A stretch of 64,000 nucleotides of DNA from CAZCTC01 sp964501335 (GCA_964501335.1 CAZCTC010000035.1:13765-77764), one strand, 5' to 3'. Positions 8,686 to 17,832 are shown, numbered from the stretch's first letter. Translations and numbers: made by a program. The notes: generated by a model from the sequence alone, not told the origin.

Positions 8686-10020
8686 TTAATTGGGATAGCC
8701 GGGCAGCAAGAGCGGCCGGACTTCCGGCGCGTAGGCGTCGATCAATTCGGGTGTGATGGCGTTGCTGCGGACGATGGCGGTGTAGAGATCGGAGCTGAGC
8801 CGGGGGCGGCGTTTGCCGCTTTCGGGCTCGAGTTCGATCAGGCCGAAGGGCAGCGTCCAGCCTTCGGCCCATTCAAAGTTGTCGACCAGCGTCCAGTGAT
8901 AGTAGCCCTTGATATCGGGGCGGTTTTGCAGCGCTTTCCACATTTGATGAAGGTGCATCAACAGGGCGCGGGGGCGCTGGTTGTCGTCGCTGTCGGGAAT
9001 GCCGTTTTCCGTGACGTAGATGGGCACATTGAAATCGGCCAGGCGCATGAGCGCCCGGTACATTCCTTCGGGATAATATTCGCCGTAATTGCCGTCGAGC
9101 AGTTCGGCACCGGGGGTATGGGTAGCGCGGCCGTAAGCATCGCCGGGCAGGTTTTTGTCGAAGACGATCCGGTCGCGGGTGTAGTAGTTGAGGCCGATCC
9201 AGTCGAGAGTGTGGTGCATCGACAGGGCGGGGCCGTAGCCCATGGGCGGAATCCACCATCCCTTGCGCAGGGGAAGCAGGCTTGTTTCATTGACGGCCAG
9301 ATCCTGAATTTTGGCTACGGCCCAATCCGCCAGAGATTTCGGATTGAGCGGATCGAAGAAGCGCAGGTTATGGGCGTAGCCGACCCGGGCATCGGGTTGG
9401 ACACGATGGATGACTCGATAGGCGGCGGCATGCGCTTTGAGCATGTTGGCCAGAACTTTGAAGGTCAGTTGCAGATCGTGTTTTCCGGGAGGGAAGACGC
9501 CGCGCAGGTAGCCCATGAAGGCGTAGACGTTGGGTTCGTTAATCGTACACCACAGGGTGGTGAAATCGCCCAGGGCCTGCACGGTATGTTCGACGAAACG
9601 GGAAAAGTACTCAACGATCTCTTCATTTTCCCAGCCGCCTTTGGCCGTGATCCAGAGAGGATCGGAGAAGTGGTGCAGCGTGATCATCGGCTCGATGTTG
9701 CGATCCCGCAGGGATTGCAGCATGGCACGATAACGATCCAGGGCATTGGTATCCAGATAGCCTTCCTGGGGCTCGATGCGGCTCCATTCGACGGAGAGCC
9801 GCAGGGCATTGAGGCCCATGGCGGCGGCTCGATCGAAATCGCCTTCGATGTTACGCCACCAGTTGCAGGCTTTACCGGAATGATGGCCCTGTTTGATGCG
9901 GCCTTCTTCCTGTTCCCATGTGTACCACTGGTTGTTGGTATTTTCGCCTTCTACCTGATGGGCGGCCGTAGCAACACCCCAGCGAAAATCGGGAGGAAAA
10001 TGAAAAGTTGCGTTGGGCAT
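8686..10020 (-). CDS. family 1 glycoside hydrolase (beta-glucosidase type)
   Basis: Hydrolyses beta-linked glucosides or galactosides by a retaining mechanism; no signal peptide, so cytoplasmic. At 444 residues it is full length for GH1. The N-terminal FPPDFRWGVATAAHQVEG is typical. The acid/base is E162 in TINEPN and the nucleophile is E338 in YVTENGIPD; the C-terminal region has YYHWTLVDNFEWAEGW. The ATG has AAGGAGTCATAC upstream. It lies 30 bases after degV. Substrate preference (glucose, galactose or 6-phospho sugars) cannot be fixed from motifs alone. Confidence 0.95.
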   Translation of the reverse strand: MPNATFHFPPDFRWGVATAAHQVEGENTNNQWYTWEQEEGRIKQGHHSGKACNWWRNIEGDFDRAAAMGLNALRLSVEWSRIEPQEGYLDTNALDRYRAMLQSLRDRNIEPMITLHHFSDPLWITAKGGWENEEIVEYFSRFVEHTVQALGDFTTLWCTINEPNVYAFMGYLRGVFPPGKHDLQLTFKVLANMLKAHAAAYRVIHRVQPDARVGYAHNLRFFDPLNPKSLADWAVAKIQDLAVNETSLLPLRKGWWIPPMGYGPALSMHHTLDWIGLNYYTRDRIVFDKNLPGDAYGRATHTPGAELLDGNYGEYYPEGMYRALMRLADFNVPIYVTENGIPDSDDNQRPRALLMHLHQMWKALQNRPDIKGYYHWTLVDNFEWAEGWTLPFGLIELEPESGKRRPRLSSDLYTAIVRSNAITPELIDAYAPEVRPLLLPGYPN

Positions 10021-10050
10021 GTATGACTCCTTGTAGGATAGCCTCCGTGC

Positions 10051-10893
10051 TCAGGCGGCTTGAACCGGGCAGGCTGCGAATCCCAGCATTCCCGGTCCAA
10101 CATGAGCGCCGACCACGGGGCCGGTTTCATTGATGAAAAGATCGACACAGTCAAAGCGTTCCCGGATTTGAGCCGCCAGGGCTTCGGCGTCTGAACGGCA
10201 TTGGATATGGGTAACGCTGGCCTGGATGGGACCACGCCCGACCCGCTTTTCAGTTTCGTCCATCAGCTGTTGAATGCCGCGTTTGCGAGTGCGGGCGACG
10301 GACATCCCTTCGATTTTACCTTTGTTCAGATAGAGTAAAGGGTGCAGTTGCAGCACACTGCCCAGGAATTTGGCGGCGCCGTTGAGCCGGCCGCCTTTGG
10401 CGAGATAGGCCAGATCTTCGACCAGGAAGATCCCTGAGAAGGTCTGGCTCATATGGTCCATCAGGGCTTTGACCTCATCCCGGCCGGCGCCTCGTTCGAT
10501 AGCCTCGGCTGTAGCTTTGATCATCAGGGCGAGGACACAGGTGGTGGCACGCGAATCGACCACCGTGATTTTATCGGGTGCGACCTGTTGGGCGGCCATT
10601 TCGGCGACCAGGGCTGTGCCGCTGAGTCCACTGGAGATGTGAATCGAGACGACCTCGTCACCGTTGCGGGTCAGTTCTTCGTATTTCAGCATGAATTCCC
10701 CGGGAGCGGGCTGGCTGGTATGCGGGGCTGTTTCGACTTTTTCCAATCGACGGTAGAAGTCGGTCAGTTCCACTTTGTTTTCGTCAATACCTTGATCGCC
10801 CAGGGTGACTTTCAGGGGGATGATATGGATGGGAAAGCGCTGAGTGAGCTCGGCCGGCAGATACGCCGTCGTATCGGTAACCAGGTGTAACAT
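10051..10893 (-). CDS. DegV family fatty-acid-binding protein
   Basis: DegV proteins hold a fatty acid and, as FakB, present it to the kinase FakA for phosphorylation. The 280 residues begin LHLVTDTTAYLPAEL, with TSQPAPGEF in the first domain, SIHISSGLSGTALVA and TVVDSRATTCVL, and a second domain with LAYLAKGGRLNGAAKFLGS. All are family marks. It ends PVVGAHVGPGMLGFA, also typical. A ribosome site AAGGAGATTGAG precedes the ATG. It is first in a minus-strand run with the GH1 gene and queA. No FakA kinase is in the window. Confidence 0.93.
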   Translation of the reverse strand: MLHLVTDTTAYLPAELTQRFPIHIIPLKVTLGDQGIDENKVELTDFYRRLEKVETAPHTSQPAPGEFMLKYEELTRNGDEVVSIHISSGLSGTALVAEMAAQQVAPDKITVVDSRATTCVLALMIKATAEAIERGAGRDEVKALMDHMSQTFSGIFLVEDLAYLAKGGRLNGAAKFLGSVLQLHPLLYLNKGKIEGMSVARTRKRGIQQLMDETEKRVGRGPIQASVTHIQCRSDAEALAAQIRERFDCVDLFINETGPVVGAHVGPGMLGFAACPVQAA

Positions 10894-11122
10894 CTCAATC
10901 TCCTTGTTAGGGCAACGACAAAGATCCCGATAAATTTCTCATCGGGATGTTTATGGGAAACAGAACAGGTCCAAGGCAGATTGAGGCGCCCAACCAATAA
11001 GACGGCCGGCGCGATCAGTCCTAGTAATAAAATATAGAGCAAAAAGAGACCTGATTCAGTTCCCGTATACCAATTCATGGAGGGGATTATAACCGAATTG
11101 ACAGGGGAAGCAATTATGTAAG

Positions 11123-11219
11123 GATGAAAGAGTGGAAGGATGGAAGAGTGGAAGGATGGAAGATATGGAAGATATGGAAGATATGGAAGATATGGAAGAT
11201 ATGGAAGAGTGGAAGGATG
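11123..11219 (+). repeat. tandem 9-bp repeat ATGGAAGAT
   Basis: The block consists of GGAAGGATG / GGAAGAGTG units followed by five consecutive ATGGAAGAT units (about 11157-11206) and a return to GAAGAGTGGAAGGATG. It is purine-rich on the plus strand. A shorter relative (GGAAGAATGGAAGAATGG) occurs near 25254. It is not inside a supported gene. Confidence 0.8.
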
Positions 11220-11515
11220 TTAAGCCATTTGCGACAGCGATTACCTGAAAGAGGAAGGAAAGAAAAGGTCATGGTTTGGCGCGCCGGCCCTCTCCCTAAT
11301 CCCTCCCCCATGTAGTTGCGCGGTTCCGACGTGCTTTCAGGAGACCTTTTGTGAAGATGCGCTGCCGGCGCGGTGGTGAGGGGGAGGGACTTCAGATTGT
11401 ATCGCCGGGTCGGGGTTCTGGAAAAAGGCAAAGCTCACTCACCCCACCCCCTGCTTCGCACCGCGCGCGGGAGAGGGGCTTAGAGAGCGTCGCCGGGGCG
11501 GCTCTGGAAAAGGCC

Positions 11516-11620
11516 ATGTTTTCTCGCGCATTCTGATGCGCGAGAAAACATCAACAAAAAAACTCTCTCTTCCTATCCAGCGCGGCGTGCCTTAAGGGGA
11601 AAGGTCCATTTGCGGGACGC
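11516..11620 (-). repeat. family A repeat, minus orientation
   Basis: Hairpin arms 11516-11531 and 11536-11551 (ATGTTTTCTCGCGCAT and complement, loop TCTG), then CAACAAAAAAACTCTCTC, CTATCCAGCGCGGCGTGC and TGCGGGACGC. Read in reverse this is GCGTCCCGCA ... GGATAG ... GAGAGAGTTTTTTTGTTG-hairpin, the family order. It lies just past the 3' end of the next minus-strand gene. Confidence 0.82.
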
Positions 11621-11707
11621 TACAAGGCTGGGGTTGACCGGCGCATCGCTTTAAGTTGCCTGATATGGGATGAAACCGGTGCGATGTTCGGTCCTCTCAC
11701 CCGGCGC

Positions 11708-13777
11708 TTATTCTGGAAAACGAATCCCCAGCTGTTTCAGCTGTTCTTTAAACCAGTCCAGCGAATCGGTTCTGATGAGCAGGATATTGGGCGGGACATT
11801 GCCGAGGATGGCCGGACGCAGCAACCGGCTGCCGGCGAGGGCCAGGTAGATTTCCGCGTTGGGACAGCGGAGGATGATCGCGGCTTCCAGGTTGACTTCG
11901 GTTTTGGCGCCGGCCCAATTGCGCAAGGCCAGTCCGAGCAGGTGCGGCAGCGGTTGAGTTAAATAGGGGGTGAGTTGCGCCAGCAGCGTGTTAATTGAGC
12001 CGTGGGCGGCCAGGGCTTTCTTGACGCTTTGTTCTGAGAGTTGCCAGCTGTAGAAGGGCAGTTCCGTACACCATTGACGCAGCGTTTCCAGGAGGAAGAG
12101 ATTGGCGGTGGTCGAAAGCTGGGTTATTTTGCCGTTCTCTTCGGCGGTCAGGATGGGGCGGGGTTTTTGGGCGTAGTCGATCCTTTCGCCGGCCGGCGGG
12201 ACCGTAGCTTCAGGAAAGAGGAGGATAAACTTTTCTCCGAGCGGCCGCCCTTGAGTGCCGGCGGCCAGAGCGGCGTTGCGTTGGGCGGCGTCGGGGAATT
12301 CCAACAGGCGGATGTTAAGGTGTAAGGTGATTTTCTCGCGCCGGGCGGCCCATTGTTGAATCTCGACGACGACATTCTGGGGCAGGGGCGCGCCGGATTG
12401 GGCAGCCAGTTGGGCGATAATCGCGTCGACGGCGCTTCCTTTTTCCAGAGCGCGGTAGATGGATTGGTGTTCGATCTGGTAACGGGCGGTGTGTTCCTGG
12501 GTAGCGAGATGCCGGGTATGGCCGGTGATAAAGGTCAGTTGCGCCGGGGTGATGTGATCCAGATAGACCAGCACTTCCAGATTGGGTTGCACGATCCAGG
12601 CGAAATGTTCTTCCGTTGCCGGGCTTAGTTTCGGTGGTGGGGTGTTTTGCAGGGCGCTTTTCCCCAATTCTGTCAGACGCAGACTGATGACCAGACCGTT
12701 TTCCAATCCCAATTCGACGATTCCCAGCGTGTAGAGCCATGTCGTGAGGGTCTGTTGGAACCAGGAGACTCCATTAATGTAGAGCGGTCGGCGTTTGACG
12801 ATTTCGTTGAGCCGGTTTTCCAGTTCTTCGACGGCAATGAATTCATGGTTGGGAGGGAAGCTGCTCAATAAAAGGACGATCACGAGCCGTATAAGATCGG
12901 TCCTGCCGTCCTGGTAAGAGGTTTGACGGGGGATTTCATCCCATTCCACTGCTTGAGTGAAGGCATAGAGCCATTCGGTGACTTGATCGACGATGGAGAG
13001 TTCGGCAAAGGCATGGGGAGAGATGGCTAATTGATAGCGTTCCTTTTCCAGTTTGATCCAGGGAGAATGGAGCAAAGCGTAGGTAAAGGCTTCGGCCGTT
13101 TTTCTAAAGGGCAGGTTGTCGAAATCGTTTTTCTCTCCATCCCACCCCAGATGCCCGGCGACGGCTCGAATGTCGGCAATTCGGGGTGTGCCTTTTTGGG
13201 TGCAGCCGAAGCCTCCGTTATTTTCTACGGTTTGCATAAAGTTGATCAGGTCCAGGACCACATTTTGGGGCGTTCGGGATCGGCATTTGGATGGAGGGAG
13301 GGTGGGCGTAAACGGTACGGTGGCGGCGACTTGCAGCGGCCAATCCACACAATCCAGAATTCGGGGATCGGTAAAGAGGCGCCGTTGATAGTGATAGTCG
13401 GTGGAGGCTGTTCCGTTGTCGTTCAGGTACAGGAACAGACCGGTCGGCAGCAACTGCTTGTGGATGCCGTAATCATTATAGGAAAGGGGAGTTCGGGAAG
13501 GGGGCAGAATTCCTGTGGCCAGCAGAGCTTTGATAAATACTTCGACATCGCATTCTCCGGCCAGGCGTTTCAGCAGTGCCAATACATTGCGCTCAAAGGG
13601 AGAAAAACGTGACAACGCCTGCCGGATCTTTTCCGGGTTGTTCAGCAGGGTTTGGAAGTTGGCGATGGCTGAGCTTTTGGTTTGCCCATAGCCGCTGCGC
13701 CAGGGTCTGACCAGTGGACTGATCACGTCGGCGGTCATGGTATCCAGGTAACGGTCGAAATAATGTTCAGCTTTCAT
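11708..13777 (-). CDS. helicase-associated (XPB/Ssl2-type C-terminal domain 3) protein without helicase motor
   Basis: A 689-residue protein. The region about 390-495 (IVQPNLEVLVYLDH, HQSIYRALEKGSAVDAIIAQL, then VVVEIQQWAARREKITLH) matches the Helicase_C_3 / XPB-Ssl2-like domain seen in Actinobacteria and Chloroflexi. No Walker A or DEAD/DEAH motif is present, so it is not itself a helicase. The N-terminal half looks helical with winged-helix-like parts. Its start overlaps the stop of a 70-residue gene by ATGA, so the two are coupled. A role in DNA repair or transcription with a separate helicase is plausible by family only. Confidence 0.75.
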   Translation of the reverse strand: MKAEHYFDRYLDTMTADVISPLVRPWRSGYGQTKSSAIANFQTLLNNPEKIRQALSRFSPFERNVLALLKRLAGECDVEVFIKALLATGILPPSRTPLSYNDYGIHKQLLPTGLFLYLNDNGTASTDYHYQRRLFTDPRILDCVDWPLQVAATVPFTPTLPPSKCRSRTPQNVVLDLINFMQTVENNGGFGCTQKGTPRIADIRAVAGHLGWDGEKNDFDNLPFRKTAEAFTYALLHSPWIKLEKERYQLAISPHAFAELSIVDQVTEWLYAFTQAVEWDEIPRQTSYQDGRTDLIRLVIVLLLSSFPPNHEFIAVEELENRLNEIVKRRPLYINGVSWFQQTLTTWLYTLGIVELGLENGLVISLRLTELGKSALQNTPPPKLSPATEEHFAWIVQPNLEVLVYLDHITPAQLTFITGHTRHLATQEHTARYQIEHQSIYRALEKGSAVDAIIAQLAAQSGAPLPQNVVVEIQQWAARREKITLHLNIRLLEFPDAAQRNAALAAGTQGRPLGEKFILLFPEATVPPAGERIDYAQKPRPILTAEENGKITQLSTTANLFLLETLRQWCTELPFYSWQLSEQSVKKALAAHGSINTLLAQLTPYLTQPLPHLLGLALRNWAGAKTEVNLEAAIILRCPNAEIYLALAGSRLLRPAILGNVPPNILLIRTDSLDWFKEQLKQLGIRFPE

Positions 13778-13986
13778 AGTTCGCGAGGGGTGATGGTTTT
13801 AGGGGTATAGCCCAGCTTTTTCAAAGAGGCCAGCAAAGCCTGGGCCTGGGCGGGATCGATCAAGAGAGCGCATTCTGAAATCCTGACCAGGGTGAACTGA
13901 GCCACCTGAGGGTAGGTCAGCAACAGATCCAGTTCCTGGGATGAATTTGTTTCCAGCAGGGCTAAGTTTTCGTGTAGAACGGTCAT
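13774..13986 (-). CDS. small 70-residue protein coupled to the helicase-associated protein
   Basis: Starts MTVLHENLALLETNSS and ends KKLGYTPKTITPREL. Its ATG (13986) overlaps the stop of the upstream glycosyltransferase gene and its TGA (13774-13776) overlaps the next start, both as ATGA, so it is the middle of a coupled trio. Family not recognised. Segments such as VAQFTLVRISECALLIDPAQAQALLASLKKLGY look like a small alpha/beta domain (split here: VAQFTLVRISEC, then a helix to LKKLGY), similar in tone to the helicase-associated domain's tail. It could be a detached domain of the downstream protein. Confidence 0.75.
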   Translation of the reverse strand: MTVLHENLALLETNSSQELDLLLTYPQVAQFTLVRISECALLIDPAQAQALLASLKKLGYTPKTITPREL

Positions 13987-16900
13987 TTTACCTCGACAGT
14001 TTGATCCAGGACGGCGCGATCGGAGGGCAGCGGCGCGCCGGCGGCATCGACGGCAGGGAGGCGCCGACCGTTCTCCGGATCGTACCAGCCGACGCTGAGT
14101 CGATAGCTGCCGGCCCGGACGGCGCTCAGGTCGAGCGTGACCGTCTCGCTGACGATTTCGCCGGCGGCCCACCAGCCGGTGGGATAGCTCCAGGCGCGGG
14201 GCATGGCGTCGTCTTGAACCGGGACCTGCTCGGTGGCCGGATCGAAGAGATGGATGAAGCGTTTGTAGTCGCGGTCGGGGGCGGTGTCGGTCTGCCACCA
14301 GAGGGTCAGGTTGAGCTTTGTGCCGTCGCGCTGAAGGTCGTAGCCGCGCAGGCGGAGAGCCGGGCCGAAGCGGGCTTCCTGGGGGTGGTTTAGTTGTGGC
14401 AGGGTGAAGAGCCGCGGCCGCATTTGCACGGGGAGGGCCTGGGCGACCGTGCAGGTCGTCGGCGTGCCGGCATCGGCCAGGGAGAGGCGCAGGGTGTAGG
14501 GACCGGGGGCGGTCAGGAGCGGGGGCAGCGCGATCTTCAGGGGGGCGCGGACCCAGGCCTGCGCCGGCCAGCCGGAGGTCTGGGAGCCGGCGGCGAGCGG
14601 CCCGACGGCCGTGCCGACGACGGTGCCATCCGGCGCGAGCAGTTCCCAGGTGGCGGTGATGTCGGCGGCGGGCTGTGCCGGGGTGCTCCATTCGGCGGTG
14701 AAGTCCAGGCCGGTGCCTTCGACGATCTGGTCCGGCAGTTCCAGGTGGTTGAGCAGTACGCTGTTGCGTTGACAGAGAGCCGGGCCGGGCAATCCGGCCG
14801 GATCTTTTTGCGTCGTCGTGGTCAATGTGATGGGCAGGTCGGCCTGACCGACGGTTTCCATGGTCCCTTCCTGGTAGGCGATGACCCTCAGGGTGTAGTG
14901 GCCCGGGGCGAGCCCTTCGGGGCGCGGCAGGCGGGGATAGTCGGTCGTCAATTCGCCGGGTTCCCAGAGGGTGGTGGGCAGGTAACCGTAGCCGGGCTGG
15001 AGATCCTGGGTGGAGAGGGTGCGGCCTTCGGCATCCATCAGGCGCAGCGAGAGGCTGAGATTGCGCGGGGTGCGGCGGGCAACGGACCAGCCCATCTTCA
15101 GCCGCAGGGTGGCGGGATCGTCTTCAACGGCTTCCAGCGAGTGCAGCCGCAGCTCCCCGAGTTGGGCCAGGAGGGGGGCTCCCTCCGGCAGGGCGGGGCC
15201 GTGCGGTACCCGCACCGGGCCCAGGTAGAGCGCGCCCATCGGGCTGCCGTTTTCAGTCATCGGGGTGAGTTCTTTTCCATTTTCGTAGAGCTTCATTTCG
15301 ATCAGATAGTAGCCGCGGGTGAGATCTACGGGGAGGTTCAGAGGGGGGAGATCGTTGGAGTAACAGGCGTTGTGTATTCCTGGGCAAGTGACCGTGAAGC
15401 CGGTTTGAGCCAGCTCGTAAGTGATATTGTGGCGCGGTTCGGCCGGTGAGACCAGGCGCAGGGTGCCGGTCAGTTCGGTTCGATCCAGGGCACGGAAATT
15501 CAGGTCAACGGCAAGGGTATCTTCGGGGACCGAGCGTTCCGGTAGCGTTTTTTCTATCCTTACGAAGATGTCTCCGTAATTAATTACGTCGCTGTGGAAG
15601 TAGGGTTTCTGAACGAAATCTGCCACGATGGCGGGGGCATTCCAGGACAATGGTCGATTGGAGGGAATTGGTATGATCAGCGCCAGCAGCACGGCGATTC
15701 CCAGGGTGAGGATCCCGACGAGGGGATTGGGAAATGAGAAGGATAGGTGCCCGCGGAAGGCGGTCCAGATCCAGGCGGCGAGGCCGGCGAGGAGGGTGAC
15801 CAGGGAGAGCGTTTCGGCGGCGGTGCGCAGCGGGGTGTTGCCCAGTTTTAAGACGACGGTGTGACGGCCGGCCGGCAGATCGACGGTGAGCCGGCCCGAG
15901 CCGGTGATGGGGTAGCTTGTGGCGAGTTGCCCGTCGACCGTGGCGGTCCAGCCGGGCCAGTCGTTCAGCGGGAAGACGACCGGCGCCGCGGCGGAGAGGG
16001 TGAGATCCCAGCTCTGGGAATTGGGAGTGCGGGAGATGCGTGCGGCCTGCAAATCGGCATCGCCGGTGGTGAAAGGCCGCAGGGTTTCTTCGCCTGCGAC
16101 GACGGCTTCAGAGGTGTAGAGCCGGGGGACGACGGCCGCGGGCAGATATTCGTAGCGGATGGTGGTGCCGATGTTGCCGGTGAAGGATTCGTAGAGGGCC
16201 AGGCGGTCGACGGTCACATCGGCGTTAGTGATGTCGAGCCGGTCGGGATGCAGGCCCCAGAGCATTGATAGCAGGATGATTCCCCCCAGGAGCGGGGTGA
16301 GGAAGGTGGTCAGTGAGGGAAATTTATTCCATTTGAAATCGACCAGAGCGCCGGCGGCCATGGCGGCGAAGAGGGCCTGGATCGAAAGGAAGCGCCAGGG
16401 GAACTGGGTGGTGCCGAGCAGCGGCAGGTATTTCCAGAGCGGCGCGGAGAGCGGGGTGATCATCACGGTGGCCAGCAGCAGGCCGGCGAGCAGATAGAGA
16501 TCGGTGCGCCGGCGGCGGCGGAGCAGGACGACGGCGCCGGCGACGGCCAGCAAGGCCTGGACGAGGCCCATGGCGAAGGGACCGGCCTGATCGACGGTGG
16601 TGCCGATGTCGTAGTTGAAGGCCGGGCTGGTCTGGACCAGGTTGAGGCCGCGGAAGTGGTTGTCGTAATGGAAATAGCCGGCGGTGAATTCGGGGCCCAT
16701 CTGGCCGTAGCGGGTTTCGAGGATGGCGGGCAGCCAGAACCAGGCGGTCAGCAGGAAACTCAGCCCGAAGGGTATAAACCAGCGGGCTTCTTTGAGCAGG
16801 GATTTTTCAACGCAGAGACGCAGAGGGCGCAGAGAGATAAACCGTTTTTTCCAATCGATTTTCCAGAGGACGTAGAGCAGCGCGAAGGGGGCAAAGATCA

Positions 16901-17534
16901 GCGCGGAGACATTGTGGGTGAGGATCAAGGCGCCGTAGGACAGCGAAGCGGCGGCCAGCCGGCCCGGGGTGAATTGCTCTTCCAGCCGATCCAACGTCCA
17001 GAGGATCAGAGGATACCAGACGAAGGCGTAGAACTCGGAGAGGGAATCGCCCCGCACATAGACATTGACCAGATGGAAGGGGGCGTAGGTGTAAGCGATC
17101 ACGGCCAACAGCGTAGCCCAGCGGTAGGTGAAGCGTTTCGCGGCCCAGAGGGCGGCCGTCAATCCGGCGAGCAGGAAGCCCAGGATCTGCACGCTTTGGA
17201 TGGCGTGGATCGGTGAGAGGCCCAACGCAGTCAGGGCGCCGGTGAGATAGTAAGGCAGGGCGGCGTAGTGATTGAAGAGGGGGTAGCCCAGGCCGTAAGC
17301 GCCGTGCGCCATCCAGCGGACCGGAAAGATGCCGTAACGCAGGCTTTCGGCCATATCGACCGTGCGTTGCAACAGGAAGGGGCTGTCGCCGCCGCCGCGG
17401 GTGCTGATCATGCCGAACCAGAGGCAGGCGGTGGCGGGCAGGATGCAGATGAGGATCAGCAGGTAGAAGAGCTGACGCTGCCGCCGGGATTTTTGATTAA
17501 GGGGGGGGGGATTTTGTTCGGGTGTTGGAGTCAT
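13983..17534 (-). CDS. large GT-C type membrane protein (6-pyruvoyl-tetrahydropterin-synthase-related domain)
   Basis: About 1183 residues. The N-terminal half is a multi-pass membrane domain (TM from about 20, FYLLILICILPATACLWFG) with the GGGDSPFLLQRT loop and HGAYGLGYPLFNHYAALPYY, characteristic of the PTPS-related GT-C family that probably uses lipid-linked sugars. After about residue 560 it has mostly beta-rich extracytoplasmic domains. The start is the ATG at 17534; an in-frame ATG at 17579 lacks support. A heptad-like repeat (16809-16842) is inserted in frame as FISLRPLRLCVEKSL in a cytoplasmic loop. The gene ends by ATGA overlap with the 70-residue gene. A role in cell-surface glycan assembly is likely, acceptor unknown. 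Confidence 0.82.
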   Translation of the reverse strand: MTPTPEQNPPPLNQKSRRQRQLFYLLILICILPATACLWFGMISTRGGGDSPFLLQRTVDMAESLRYGIFPVRWMAHGAYGLGYPLFNHYAALPYYLTGALTALGLSPIHAIQSVQILGFLLAGLTAALWAAKRFTYRWATLLAVIAYTYAPFHLVNVYVRGDSLSEFYAFVWYPLILWTLDRLEEQFTPGRLAAASLSYGALILTHNVSALIFAPFALLYVLWKIDWKKRFISLRPLRLCVEKSLLKEARWFIPFGLSFLLTAWFWLPAILETRYGQMGPEFTAGYFHYDNHFRGLNLVQTSPAFNYDIGTTVDQAGPFAMGLVQALLAVAGAVVLLRRRRRTDLYLLAGLLLATVMITPLSAPLWKYLPLLGTTQFPWRFLSIQALFAAMAAGALVDFKWNKFPSLTTFLTPLLGGIILLSMLWGLHPDRLDITNADVTVDRLALYESFTGNIGTTIRYEYLPAAVVPRLYTSEAVVAGEETLRPFTTGDADLQAARISRTPNSQSWDLTLSAAAPVVFPLNDWPGWTATVDGQLATSYPITGSGRLTVDLPAGRHTVVLKLGNTPLRTAAETLSLVTLLAGLAAWIWTAFRGHLSFSFPNPLVGILTLGIAVLLALIIPIPSNRPLSWNAPAIVADFVQKPYFHSDVINYGDIFVRIEKTLPERSVPEDTLAVDLNFRALDRTELTGTLRLVSPAEPRHNITYELAQTGFTVTCPGIHNACYSNDLPPLNLPVDLTRGYYLIEMKLYENGKELTPMTENGSPMGALYLGPVRVPHGPALPEGAPLLAQLGELRLHSLEAVEDDPATLRLKMGWSVARRTPRNLSLSLRLMDAEGRTLSTQDLQPGYGYLPTTLWEPGELTTDYPRLPRPEGLAPGHYTLRVIAYQEGTMETVGQADLPITLTTTTQKDPAGLPGPALCQRNSVLLNHLELPDQIVEGTGLDFTAEWSTPAQPAADITATWELLAPDGTVVGTAVGPLAAGSQTSGWPAQAWVRAPLKIALPPLLTAPGPYTLRLSLADAGTPTTCTVAQALPVQMRPRLFTLPQLNHPQEARFGPALRLRGYDLQRDGTKLNLTLWWQTDTAPDRDYKRFIHLFDPATEQVPVQDDAMPRAWSYPTGWWAAGEIVSETVTLDLSAVRAGSYRLSVGWYDPENGRRLPAVDAAGAPLPSDRAVLDQTVEVK
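16809..16842 (-). repeat. ACGCAGAG repeat inserted in frame in a coding gene
   Basis: ACGCAGAG ACGCAGAG GGCGCAGAG AGA forms three near-identical units. On the minus strand it encodes ISLRPLRLCVEK within the membrane glycosyltransferase, keeping frame. The same motif is familiar to me as a dispersed intergenic repeat in many bacterial genomes; that statement is from memory. Confidence 0.75.
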
Positions 17535-17614
17535 GTTCCTGCTCCTGAAGTTTGGCTTTTTGTGATTTGCTGTTTGCAATGGAAGTTCTCAAGGAAAGGG
17601 GGGAAGAAAAAGCC

Positions 17615-17708
17615 CATTTTTTCGCGCGCCGCAGACGGCGCGCGAAAAAATAAACAAAAAAACTCTCTTTGCCCATCCAGGCAGGTCCCCAGGGAACCGT
17701 GGTTATCA
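17615..17708 (-). repeat. family A repeat, minus orientation
   Basis: Hairpin arms 17617-17631 and 17636-17650 (T6-CGCGCGCCG and complement, loop CAGA), then TAAACAAAAAAACTCTCTTT and GCCCATCCAGGCAGG. The hairpin is identical in stem sequence to the 2682 copy. The GCGTCCC end has diverged. Confidence 0.75.
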
Positions 17709-17709
17709 A

Positions 17710-17790
17710 ATAAAGTTGCCAAAAGGCGCCTTTTTATTCCCCCTATCCCCCCCTGCCCCCCCTTTCCCCCGAGGGAAAGGGGGGGATAGT
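17710..17790 (-). repeat. G/C-run repeat (family B)
   Basis: AAAGTTGCCAAAAGGCGCC (17712-17730) is followed by runs of C and a hairpin with arms CCCCCCCTTTCCC (17755-17767) and GGGAAAGGGGGGG (17773-17785). The inverted complement of the whole block is found at 50637-50733, including the GGCGCCTTTTGGCAA part. Confidence 0.75.
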
Positions 17791-17793
17791 TAA

Positions 17794-17832
17794 GCATTTT
17801 TGGCGCGCTGCAAAGCAGCGCGCCAAAAATGC
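17794..17832. repeat. hairpin-only palindrome
   Basis: Arms 17794-17810 and 17816-17832 (GCATTTTTGGCGCGCTG and complement) with loop CAAAG. Its build of A/T-rich outer and GC-rich inner stem is that of family A, though the inner stem is GGCGCGCTG. Confidence 0.78.

Larger units (their letters stand above)
10894..11707. other. intergenic region with short tandem repeats and family A copy
   Basis: No convincing gene in 814 bp. An 88-codon minus-strand frame from 11078 starts like a membrane segment but runs into degV in another frame; it is doubtful. The region holds a 9-bp tandem repeat (11123-11219), C-rich patches of the type CCCTCTCCCTAATCCCTCC (about 11288-11310) and CACCCCACCCCCTGC (about 11440), a family A repeat (11516-11620), and AAGTTGCCTGATATGGGA (about 11653), whose complement recurs near 61088. 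Confidence 0.6.

Noticed and set aside
10812..11078. 88-codon membrane-like frame before degV
   Set aside because: The first 30 codons look hydrophobic, but it continues into degV out of frame and lacks a ribosome site.
11123..11219. CRISPR array
   Set aside because: Units of 9 bp with no spacers; not a CRISPR. No array elsewhere in the window.
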